A stretch of DNA of 17,982 bases from an uncultured Actinomycetes bacterium. Lineage in GTDB: Bacteria; Actinomycetota; Actinomycetes; Mycobacteriales; Nakamurellaceae. Location of the stretch: contig CALANS010000160.1 of the NCBI GenBank assembly GCA_937926105.1, positions 1-17,982 on the forward strand, given 5' to 3'. The notes beneath the pieces were generated by a model. The model saw nothing but the letters and a program-made list of their open reading frames with translations, did not search any database and was not told the DNA's origin. A program made the translations under genes and the position numbers. Of the stretch, positions 8,226 through 16,245 are shown piece by piece (position 1 is the first letter of the stretch; each line of letters begins with the position of its first letter).

Positions 8226-8226
8226 C

Positions 8227-8244
8227 GGTGACTTAAGTTAGTTG
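8227..8244 (+). promoter_or_regulatory. Candidate ROK operator, rightward side
   Basis: The sequence GGTGACTTAAGTTAGTTG contains the perfect palindrome ACTTAAGT (8231-8238) and overlaps the predicted transcript start. ACTAAC at 8218-8223 and GTTAGT at 8237-8242 form a six-base inverted repeat around it. The same core lies in front of the divergent ROK gene in the same orientation relative to that gene. ROK regulators commonly bind TTAG/CTAA-containing inverted repeats, so this is a reasonable binding site; binding itself is inferred. Confidence 0.45.
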
Positions 8245-8263
8245 CCGAGGAAAGGCGCGGCGC

Positions 8264-9472
8264 TTGCCGATCGATCGTGCGGGCAGCAAACGGTTGATTC
8301 GGGAGATCAACGAGGCCCTGGTGCTCAGCGAGCTCCGTCGATCGGGCCCCTGTTCACGCGCAGACATCGTCCGAGCGACGCAGCTCAGTTCGCCGACAGT
8401 TACGGCCATCACGGGCCGGTTGATCGACCTCGGGTTGCTCGAAGAACACTCGACAGCACCATCGGCGGGGGGACGTCCACCTGTGCTGCTCGCGGTTAAG
8501 CAGGACTGGGCCTACGTCGCCGGTGTCAAGATCACCGAGTCGCAGGTCATCGCCGTGCTCACCGATCTAGGGGCATCCGTGGTCGCCCGAAGCAGGATCC
8601 CTCTGGACGGCCAGATGCCAGAGTTGGTCACGTCAGCGACCTACAGAGCCGTCGAGAATCTTCGACGCCACGTGGCCGACCGAGCTCTTCTCGGGATTGG
8701 AGTCGGTCTGGCCGGAATGATCGACCGCGATACTGGCTCGGTCACCCGAGGAACCTACTTCGGTTGGACGGATGTGCCGTTCGCTGCGATGATCCACGAC
8801 GCCACGGGTCTGCCCGCGGTGATCGACAACGACGTCAACACCCTCGCGCTTTCCGAGCAACTATGGGGTGCCGGCCGGGGAGTCGACAACTTCGTCGTCA
8901 TCAGCATCGGCCGCGGCATTGGCATGGCCATGGTTCTCGACGGCCGGATCTACCGAGGCGCGCAGGGCGGCGCCGGCGAGATCGGACATATCAAGGTTCA
9001 CCCAGGCGGGAATCTATGCGCATGTGGGGGACGCGGCTGCCTGGAAACAGTCATCGGTGAGCCCGCAGTTCGCTCGCTCCTTGCCGCCATTGCTGGGCGA
9101 GACTTGACCGTTGACGAGGCGGGCCACCTGGCGCGGGCCGGTGAAGAAAGATACCGCGCTGTCTTCGACGACATCGGACGGCGCCTCGGCGCCGCGGTGG
9201 CCGCGGCCACGGTGATCGTGAATCCGACCCGGATCGTGCTTGCCGGAGAGGGCACCCACAATATCGACTTGATTCTGCCCGGCTTTGAGAGCGTGTTCCG
9301 GGAAGGTGTCGTCGCATCGGTGCATGAGCGCATCACAGTGCACGCCGACCCATGGGACGACGAGTCTTGGGCACGCGGAGCCGCCAGCCTGGTCTTGAGT
9401 GGACTGTTCGAACCAAACCTCACCTCCGCCGAAACAAGCAGGCCCAGCCTGACAGGCCTATCGGCTGGATAG
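8264..9472 (+). CDS. ROK-family transcriptional regulator (rightward operon)
   Basis: This 402-residue ROK regulator is a paralogue of the one encoded divergently. It has an N-terminal helix-turn-helix at about 30-61 (CSRADIVRATQLSSPTVTAI) and a kinase-like ligand domain with IDNDVNTLALSEQLWGAGRG, GEIGH (238-242) and the zinc motif CACGGRGC (252-259) followed by LET. It also lacks the kinase phosphate-binding motif. The start is a TTG at 8264 with AAAGG eight bases upstream; there is no in-frame ATG closer to the conserved region. It lies 35 bases before the exported GH31 gene, so it probably controls synthesis of the starch-converting enzymes. Its recognition helix shares S-x-PTVT with the divergent regulator, which suggests overlapping DNA targets. 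Confidence 0.92.
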   Translation: MPIDRAGSKRLIREINEALVLSELRRSGPCSRADIVRATQLSSPTVTAITGRLIDLGLLEEHSTAPSAGGRPPVLLAVKQDWAYVAGVKITESQVIAVLTDLGASVVARSRIPLDGQMPELVTSATYRAVENLRRHVADRALLGIGVGLAGMIDRDTGSVTRGTYFGWTDVPFAAMIHDATGLPAVIDNDVNTLALSEQLWGAGRGVDNFVVISIGRGIGMAMVLDGRIYRGAQGGAGEIGHIKVHPGGNLCACGGRGCLETVIGEPAVRSLLAAIAGRDLTVDEAGHLARAGEERYRAVFDDIGRRLGAAVAAATVIVNPTRIVLAGEGTHNIDLILPGFESVFREGVVASVHERITVHADPWDDESWARGAASLVLSGLFEPNLTSAETSRPSLTGLSAG

Positions 9473-9507
9473 AAGCGTCCTTCACACCTCAAATCGGGAG
9501 GCACAGC

Positions 9508-12500
9508 ATGACGTCGACCAAACTGCCGGCCGTCAACCGCCGGACGTTCATCCTTGGAGTACTCGGCACAGTGCCGCTGTCGCTGCTTCCCGCGCTGCCG
9601 GCCGCCGCAGATACCATCGACGGCGTCTATCACAGCCCGTACGGGGACGACGACCTGTACAGCACGGAACCGACCGAACGTGCCCCCCGGGATCCGATGG
9701 CCACTCAGGCGGTGCAGCTGCACTCCACCACGTGGCCGATCTCTCCGGGGCAGTCGGTGTGGGTCACCTGGACGAAAAACGGCGTAGCCCAAACCCCGAT
9801 TGGGTGCAGCTTCGACTACAACAGCGGCAACAACAGCTACTGGACCGTCGATCTGGGGGCCTTCACTCGCGGCGATCAGGTGACCTACACGCTCAACGCC
9901 AACGTCGATGGCGGATCGGCCATCACCAGCGGCCCGTTTAGCTTCACTGTCACCGACTGGTCGGCCACCGGGACGGTCAGCGCCTACACAGACAACGGCA
10001 CATCCGTCGACATCGCAGTGACCGACGCCAGCGGCTTCTTCTCGCCGAAGATTCGCTTCGCGTTCCCCGCCGCCGACCGGTTCCACGTCCAGATCGCTCC
10101 GCACGGCTCGGGCCTGACCATCTCCGGCGGCAGCTACACCGTCACCAACACCTCCAGCACGCTAACCTTGGCGACGTCCGGTCTGCAAGTGAAGATCAAC
10201 AAGAGCCCCTACCGGGTCTCGGTGTATGCGGCCGACGGCACCACCCTGATCGCGCAGCAATATGACCCCGCAACGTTCCGGAACATCGGCTGGGCAACGG
10301 ACGGGGCGACGACCGTCACCAAAATCGAAGACCACTGGCAGACCCCGTCCGGGGAGCGGTTCGAGGGTTTCGGTGAGCGATACGACTACCTCAATCAACG
10401 TGGCCAGGACGTCAACAACTACGTGTACAACCAATATCAAGACCAGGGTCCGACACATCGCACGTACGTATCAGTGCCGTTTTTCACGAATTCAGCCGGT
10501 TACGCGATCTATATTCCCAGCACCCGCTATTCCATCTTCAACATCTGCACCTACCTTTCCGATATGGTCGGCTTCACCGTCGATGCAGGCGGCGACCTGA
10601 ACGCGTGCATGGACTATTACTTCCTCACGGGCAGCCAGGCCAACATTCTCGATGCCTACACCAGCATCACCGGCCGGCCCAAACTGCCGCCCAAATGGGC
10701 ATTCGGGCTGTGGATGTCCGCCAACGAATGGAACACCCAGGCCGAAGTGGACGCCGAACTAGCCAACGTCATCAGCTACCAGATCCCACATAGCGTGATG
10801 GTCCTGGAGCAGTGGAGCGACGAAGCCACGTTCTACATTTGGCACGGCTCCACGTACACGGCGAAGCCTGGCGCCGACTCCTTCAGCTACAGCGACTTCA
10901 CCTTCCCCTCCGGTCAGCAATGGGACGACCCGCAAGCGATGGTCGCAGCCGCGCACGATCAGAACATCAAAATGGTGCTGTGGCAGGTGCCGGTCCTCAA
11001 GCAGGACTTTGACACCAACCCGCCGACCGCTCCACAGCAGCAACTCAACGACCAAAGCTACGCAGCATCCGCGGGACTCGTCGTGGGAGACGGCGCCGGC
11101 GGCGTGTACCGAATTCCCACCGGGCAATGGTTCGGCGACAGCATGATGCCGGACTTCACGAACCCCTCCGCGACCTCGTGGTGGATGGCGAAACGCGCCT
11201 ACCTCTTCGACGACGTCGGCGTCGACGGCATGAAAACCGACGGCGGCGAAATGATTTTCGGACGCAACGCGTCTTTCCACGACGGCCGCAAGGGCGACGA
11301 AATGCACAACGGCTACACCAACGCCTACACCGGCGGGTACTCCGATTTCGTGCAAAGCAAGACCGCGGGTGACGGGGTCCTGTTCAGCCGCGGCGGAACC
11401 GCGGGCTGTCAAGCCAACTCGATCTTCTGGGCCGGCGACCAATCATCCACGTTCTCGTCGTTCCAGCAGGCGCTTCGCGCAGGTCTGTCGGCGGGCGAAT
11501 CCGGCGTGGCCTTCTGGGCGTGGGACATGGCCGGCTTCACCGGCGACTTCCCCACCAGCGAGCTGTACCTGCGGGCCGCCGCCCAGCAGGTCTACTCCCC
11601 CATGATGCAGTATCACTCGGAAAAGTCCGACCCCAGCCCGTCCGAGTGCCGCACGCCGTGGAACGTGCAGGCCAGGACCGGAGACACCACCGTCGTACCC
11701 ACGTTCCGAACCTTCGCGAACACCCGGATGAACCTGATCCCCTACATCTGGACCGAGGCGAACAACGCCTCAAGCACCGGTCTGCCGCTGCTGCAAACCA
11801 TGCGGATGGCCTTCCCCAACGACTCCAGCGCGGCCGCACTCGACCAGCAGTACATGTTCGGTCGGCAACTCCTCGTCGCGCCGATCACCACCCAGGGTGC
11901 CACCTCCGTTGGCGTCTATCTGCCCGCGGGTGAGTGGCACGACATCACCAACGGCGGCTACGCCAGCGGGCCCGCCACCAAGACCTACTACGCGGACACC
12001 AGCCGCATCCCCGTCTACGTCCGAGACGGCGGCATCTTGCCGCTGAACCTCAATGCCGGCTATGAATTCGGCGGCACCATGACCAACGACGTCGAGACTT
12101 ACACGAACCTCGTCTTTCGCATCTACCCCGCGGGCACCAGCAGCCACCCATACTTCAACGACGCCACCAGCAGCGTCCTCACGGTCACCTGCGCCGAAAC
12201 ATGGGGCTCCCATCAAGTCGCGATCAACGTCCCCGCGCTCAGCACCACTTTCACGCTGCAGGTCAACAGCACGGAGCCCGCAACCGTCACCGCCGACGGC
12301 ACGACACTGACCGGCTACAGCAGCATCATTGCCTTGGCCGCGGCCGGTCAGGGGTGGTACTGGGATCCCACCGGTCAGCTCACCCACGTCAAGATCTCCG
12401 CCGCAACCGGTGCGCGGACCGTCACGCTCTCCGGAGTTGACAAGGCAGCCTACGAAGCCGAATTCGCCACCGGCTCTGGAACAACCACTAACACCAACCA

Positions 12501-12828
12501 CGCCGGCTACACCGGCACAGGGTTCGTCGACGGGTTCGAAACCATCAGTGACAACGTTACCTTCGACATCTACGCCAGCGAAGCCGCGAGCTATCAGCTG
12601 ATAGCCCGCTACGCCAACGCCACCGGCAGCGCGGCCACCCGCACCGTATGGGTCGACGGAAGCAACATCGGCACCATCTCGATGCCCAGCCTGGCCAACT
12701 GGGACACCTGGTCCACCGCGGCCGTCACCACCACCCTCGCCGCCGGGAAGCACAGCGTGAAAATTTCCTTCGAATCCAGCGACACCACAGCCATCAACCT
12801 CGACAATCTCACACTGGTCCGGCCATGA
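9508..12828 (+). CDS. ctsY: Exported GH31 enzyme with CBM35, probable 3-alpha-isomaltosyltransferase (CtsY type)
   Basis: This protein has 1106 residues. A Tat signal (NRRTFI at 10-15, hydrophobic core, cleavage probably after A34) sends it outside the cell. N-terminal beta domains (about 60-400) precede the GH31 barrel (about 400-760), with nucleophile D578 in MKTDGGE and acid/base D644 in FWAGDQSS. Barrel motifs LWMSANEWNTQ and LEQWSDEAT are shared with the cytoplasmic GH31 of the leftward operon. After C-terminal beta domains comes a CBM35 from about 980 (YEAEFATGSG, ending in INLDNLTLVRP). Length and layout agree with the 3-alpha-isomaltosyltransferase of Bacillus globisporus (about 1,090 residues from memory), which moves isomaltosyl units onto position 3 and closes the ring to cycloalternan. 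ATG at 9508 has GGGAGG six bases upstream. Its stop overlaps the next start (ATGA), so the two exported enzymes are coupled. The family is certain; the transferase activity is inferred. Confidence 0.88.
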   Translation: MTSTKLPAVNRRTFILGVLGTVPLSLLPALPAAADTIDGVYHSPYGDDDLYSTEPTERAPRDPMATQAVQLHSTTWPISPGQSVWVTWTKNGVAQTPIGCSFDYNSGNNSYWTVDLGAFTRGDQVTYTLNANVDGGSAITSGPFSFTVTDWSATGTVSAYTDNGTSVDIAVTDASGFFSPKIRFAFPAADRFHVQIAPHGSGLTISGGSYTVTNTSSTLTLATSGLQVKINKSPYRVSVYAADGTTLIAQQYDPATFRNIGWATDGATTVTKIEDHWQTPSGERFEGFGERYDYLNQRGQDVNNYVYNQYQDQGPTHRTYVSVPFFTNSAGYAIYIPSTRYSIFNICTYLSDMVGFTVDAGGDLNACMDYYFLTGSQANILDAYTSITGRPKLPPKWAFGLWMSANEWNTQAEVDAELANVISYQIPHSVMVLEQWSDEATFYIWHGSTYTAKPGADSFSYSDFTFPSGQQWDDPQAMVAAAHDQNIKMVLWQVPVLKQDFDTNPPTAPQQQLNDQSYAASAGLVVGDGAGGVYRIPTGQWFGDSMMPDFTNPSATSWWMAKRAYLFDDVGVDGMKTDGGEMIFGRNASFHDGRKGDEMHNGYTNAYTGGYSDFVQSKTAGDGVLFSRGGTAGCQANSIFWAGDQSSTFSSFQQALRAGLSAGESGVAFWAWDMAGFTGDFPTSELYLRAAAQQVYSPMMQYHSEKSDPSPSECRTPWNVQARTGDTTVVPTFRTFANTRMNLIPYIWTEANNASSTGLPLLQTMRMAFPNDSSAAALDQQYMFGRQLLVAPITTQGATSVGVYLPAGEWHDITNGGYASGPATKTYYADTSRIPVYVRDGGILPLNLNAGYEFGGTMTNDVETYTNLVFRIYPAGTSSHPYFNDATSSVLTVTCAETWGSHQVAINVPALSTTFTLQVNSTEPATVTADGTTLTGYSSIIALAAAGQGWYWDPTGQLTHVKISAATGARTVTLSGVDKAAYEAEFATGSGTTTNTNHAGYTGTGFVDGFETISDNVTFDIYASEAASYQLIARYANATGSAATRTVWVDGSNIGTISMPSLANWDTWSTAAVTTTLAAGKHSVKISFESSDTTAINLDNLTLVRP

Positions 12829-15740
12829 ACACCCGCACCCGCGGTCGCGCACGCCGCACCATCGCACGCGGCACCGCCGTCATCCTGGTCGCCAGCGGAA
12901 CCGTCGTAGGCCAGTTCGCCCTCGCCGGCACCGCCAATGCTGCCGGCATCGGCGTGCAACGCGTCCAATTCACCGGCGCGGGCGATTACCTCGTCGTCGA
13001 GTTTCTCACCGACGACCTCGTGCACTTCGAAATGGGCGTCGGCTCCGGGCCGGGTGCGACCGTGGCCATCCCCAGCACCGACCAAGTCGCCACCAAGACC
13101 TACGACGGGCCTACCGCATTCACCCAGACCGGAACCACCGTCAACACGCCGGACACCGAGGTGAGCGTCGACACCACCACGATGTGCGCCTCCGTCTACG
13201 ACCTCACCAAATCCCCTACTCTGCTCCTGACCACCATCTGCCCACGCAACCTGACCTCCGACCTCAAAGGCCTGTCATTCAGCAAGGCATCCATGCAAAA
13301 CGCGTACGGGCTCGGCGAAGAATTCCCCACCGGCGGATCAGCCGACGGCGACTGGGTCGGCCGCACCCGCGACTCCGCCGGCCCCTACGGCAACGCCATG
13401 GTCTACGACACCGACAACGGACCCGTCGGAGACGCCCAGATACCCGTCCTGTTCGGGGTCGGACCCAACAACGGCAACTACGGCCTACTCGTCGATCAGA
13501 TCTACAAGCAGCAATGGAACCTCGCAGGTGACCCCTGGACCATGGACACCTACGGAGACCAACTGCGCTGGTACCTGATGACCGGCCCCGACCTGCCCAG
13601 CCTCCGCCACACCTACATGAACCTCACCGGCCGGCCACCCGTACCACCGGAGAAGGCCTTCGGCCTGTGGGTCTCGCAGTACACCTACAACAGCTGGACC
13701 GACATTGACAACGTCCTTGCGAACCTGCGCGCCGACCACTTCCCCGTCGATGGCTTCATGCTCGATATCGGCTGGTTCGGCGGCGTCACCGCCAACTCGG
13801 ACAACACCAACATGGGCAAACTCGAATTCGACCCCACCAATTTCCCATCGCCCGCCACCAAGATCTCCGGCTATTCCACCGATGGCATCGGCCTGATGAC
13901 CATCGAAGAGTCCTACATCGGCAAGGCACTCACCGAGTACACCAACCTTGCCGGCAACGGCTACCTCGTCCGAGCCGGCTGCTCTACCTGCGACCCCGTC
14001 TACCTCACCAGCAACCCGTGGTGGGGCAAGGGCAGCATGATCGACTGGACGCAACCCGCCGCCGGCGCCTACTGGTTCTCCACCAAGCTCCAACCCCTCC
14101 TCGACGACGGCATCACCGGCCACTGGCTCGACCTCGGCGAACCAGAAATGTACGACTCCAACGACTGGGTCGACGGCATCCTGGCCGGCAAGCACGCCCA
14201 CCAGGACTACCACAACATGTACGCGCTCGAATGGGCGCAAAGCATCGCCAACGGCTACACCACCAACGACGACACCCAACGACCGTTCATGCTCAGCCGA
14301 TCCGGCGCGGCCGGCATCCAACGGTTCGGCACCGCCATGTGGTCCGGAGACATCGCATCCCGCTTCACCGCACTCGCCGACCAAGCCAACGTTCAAATGA
14401 TGATGTCCATGTCCGGGATCGACTACTTCGGTTCAGACGTCGGCGGCTTCCACCGCGACGAAGCCGCCCCGGGAACCGACATCAACGAGGTCTACACCCA
14501 ATGGCTCGCGAACTCCGCCTGGTTCGACACCCCCGTCCGGCCCCACACCGACGACACATGCGGCTGCCAACAAACCGCACCAGACGAAATCGGCGACGTA
14601 GCCAGCAACCTCGCCAACCTTCGGCAGCGCTACCAACTAATTCCCTACTACTACTCTCTCGCCCACGATGCCTACTCCACCGGCGACCCCATCGAGCCGC
14701 CACTGGTCTACTACTACCAAAACGACCCCAACGTCCGCAGCATGGGCAACGAAAAGATGATCGGCCCCGACCTCCTGATCGGTGTCGTCGCAGCCTCCGG
14801 CGAACGCGAACGCAACATCTACCTTCCAGCCGGAACCTGGTACGACTACCACACCAACCAGCAATACGTCTCAACCGGTCAATGGTTCGACAACCTACCC
14901 GAATACCAAAACGGCAACTTCCAACTCCCCGCATTCGCCAAGGCCGGCGCAATCATCCCGCAAATGTACGTAGACGACAAGACGATGAACGCACTCGGCC
15001 AACGAACCGACGGCTCCACCGCCGACCAACTCATCGTCAAGGTATACGGCGACAGCAGCCCCTCGAACTTCACCATGACCGAAGACGACGGCACTTCCAC
15101 CGCCTACCAAAGCGGAGCTGAACGCACCACCACCATCTCACAGCAACTGTCAGGCAGCACCGAAACAGTCACCATCGACCCATCGTCAGGAACCTACAGC
15201 GGTGCGCCATCCAGCCGCGCCAACCAAATCGACCTCGTCACCCACGGAAGCGCATCACAGGTGTCCGCCGTAACCCTCAACGGCTCCCCCCTCACCCAAT
15301 ACCCCAACAAGGCGGCTTTCGACGCCGCCACCAGCGGCTGGTACAACGCCGGCGGCGATCTCGTCGTCGCCAAATCCGATTCACTCTCCGTCAGCACCAC
15401 CAAGACATTCGCCTTCACCACAGGCCAAGCAGCCACATCGGAGAACTTCACCTGCAACAACGGAACCACCACCACCGGTCAATCCGTCTACGTCGTCGGC
15501 AACGTCCCCGAACTCGGCGACTGGTCCGCCACCGGCGCCGTGAAACTCGACCCCACCGCGTACCCCACCTGGACCGGCACCATCACCAACCTGCCCCCAA
15601 ACACCCCCATTGAATGGAAATGCATCAAACGACAAGAAGCGAACTACCCGTCCACCGTCGACGCATGGCAACCCGGCTCCAACAGCACTTTCACCAGTGC
15701 AGCCACCGGCGCCGGCGGAAACACCTCAGGTTCATTCTGA
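12825..15740 (+). CDS. ctsZ: Exported GH31 enzyme with CBM20, probable 6-alpha-glucosyltransferase (CtsZ type)
   Basis: This protein has 971 residues. A basic N-terminus (RGRARRTIARG) and hydrophobic stretch end in ANA|AG near residue 40, a Sec-like signal with a twin arginine that could also be read by Tat. The GH31 barrel (about 280-660) has nucleophile D436 in HWLDLGEPEMY and acid/base D509 in WSGDIASRF. The WLDLGEPE form differs from KTDGGE of the other two GH31s and fits 6-alpha-glucosyltransferase. A C-terminal CBM20 (about 872-965) is seen from YVVGNVPELGDWS, EWKCIKRQ and WQPGSNSTF and would hold the enzyme on starch. The expected role is moving a glucosyl unit from maltodextrin ends to a 6-OH, making isomaltosyl-maltodextrins for the upstream enzyme. 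It is shorter than the Bacillus enzyme (about 1,280 residues from memory). ATG at 12825 lies within the upstream stop codon. A plain secreted alpha-glucosidase is the main alternative. Confidence 0.86.
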   Translation: MNTRTRGRARRTIARGTAVILVASGTVVGQFALAGTANAAGIGVQRVQFTGAGDYLVVEFLTDDLVHFEMGVGSGPGATVAIPSTDQVATKTYDGPTAFTQTGTTVNTPDTEVSVDTTTMCASVYDLTKSPTLLLTTICPRNLTSDLKGLSFSKASMQNAYGLGEEFPTGGSADGDWVGRTRDSAGPYGNAMVYDTDNGPVGDAQIPVLFGVGPNNGNYGLLVDQIYKQQWNLAGDPWTMDTYGDQLRWYLMTGPDLPSLRHTYMNLTGRPPVPPEKAFGLWVSQYTYNSWTDIDNVLANLRADHFPVDGFMLDIGWFGGVTANSDNTNMGKLEFDPTNFPSPATKISGYSTDGIGLMTIEESYIGKALTEYTNLAGNGYLVRAGCSTCDPVYLTSNPWWGKGSMIDWTQPAAGAYWFSTKLQPLLDDGITGHWLDLGEPEMYDSNDWVDGILAGKHAHQDYHNMYALEWAQSIANGYTTNDDTQRPFMLSRSGAAGIQRFGTAMWSGDIASRFTALADQANVQMMMSMSGIDYFGSDVGGFHRDEAAPGTDINEVYTQWLANSAWFDTPVRPHTDDTCGCQQTAPDEIGDVASNLANLRQRYQLIPYYYSLAHDAYSTGDPIEPPLVYYYQNDPNVRSMGNEKMIGPDLLIGVVAASGERERNIYLPAGTWYDYHTNQQYVSTGQWFDNLPEYQNGNFQLPAFAKAGAIIPQMYVDDKTMNALGQRTDGSTADQLIVKVYGDSSPSNFTMTEDDGTSTAYQSGAERTTTISQQLSGSTETVTIDPSSGTYSGAPSSRANQIDLVTHGSASQVSAVTLNGSPLTQYPNKAAFDAATSGWYNAGGDLVVAKSDSLSVSTTKTFAFTTGQAATSENFTCNNGTTTTGQSVYVVGNVPELGDWSATGAVKLDPTAYPTWTGTITNLPPNTPIEWKCIKRQEANYPSTVDAWQPGSNSTFTSAATGAGGNTSGSF

Positions 15741-15835
15741 GCGATAGATGCGACGCCGCGATCAGTAGCGTGCGGCAACGCGATCCCGACGCCCTGCAAT
15801 GCAAGGTCCGCCACCCGAAGCGTCGACAATGGCGC

Positions 15836-15869
15836 GGTCGTACCGATCGGCCCGACCACCGGAGTTTTT
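15836..15869 (+). terminator. Weak terminator candidate after the rightward operon
   Basis: GGTCG (15836-15840) can pair with CGACC (15853-15857), followed seven bases later by TTTTT (15865-15869). The stem is short and the gap to the T run is long, so this is a weak call. The rest of 15741-15939 shows nothing I recognise as coding. Confidence 0.25.
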
Positions 15870-15939
15870 CTAAGCAATTCACGCGGCACGCGACCGGTGT
15901 GTGGCACCGCCGACATTGAAGGCCTAGCACTGTTAGCGC

Positions 15940-16245
15940 TCAAGGGTTCGTCGCGTTGCGCAGTCGCTCCGGCACTGCCAACACTCCTAACCAGCGACGA
16001 CGGCCGATGCTGATACCGACGGCGCCCCGGGCGGTGTCGCGGCCCGGAACGGCGAAGTGTCGGGCTTGGTCGTGGCCGTGGGCGCGGATGACGATTGCGG
16101 GGCTCGCGTCGGCGCAGAACCGCTCGGGGACGGTCACCTCATCGATCCGCTCGGGGAGTTGGTGCAGCAGGAGGCTGCCGGTCAGGTCGATGAACGCGGC
16201 CGCGCACGTGGCCGCCGCCCGCGGGTGATGACGCTCATCTGAATC
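15940..16245 (-). pseudogene. 3' remnant of an unrecognised gene, cut by the insertion element
   Basis: A leftward frame ending in TGA at 15942-15940 reads about 95 residues, including FIDLTGSLLLHQLPERIDE, VTVPERFCADASPAIVIRAH and GAVGISIGRRRWLGVLAVPE. Third codon positions are overwhelmingly C or G, as in real genes of this genome, and the composition looks like a folded protein. I do not recognise the family. No start codon or ribosome binding site fits inside the segment. Upstream the frame runs into the transposase sequence, where it becomes Arg/Pro-rich shadow. It therefore looks like the C-terminal end of a gene interrupted at about 16246. Being a chance open frame is the alternative. 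Confidence 0.4.

Noticed and set aside
6841..9472. ROK proteins as glucokinases
   Set aside because: Both have N-terminal helix-turn-helix domains and lack the DxGGT phosphate-binding motif.
11770..12867. Leftward 365-codon frame under the CtsY-like gene
   Set aside because: Gly/Val-rich antisense shadow of a clearly coding GC-rich gene; no recognisable domain or ribosome binding site.
13485..14396. Leftward 303-codon frame under the CtsZ-like gene
   Set aside because: Same kind of antisense shadow, overlapping the conserved catalytic barrel.
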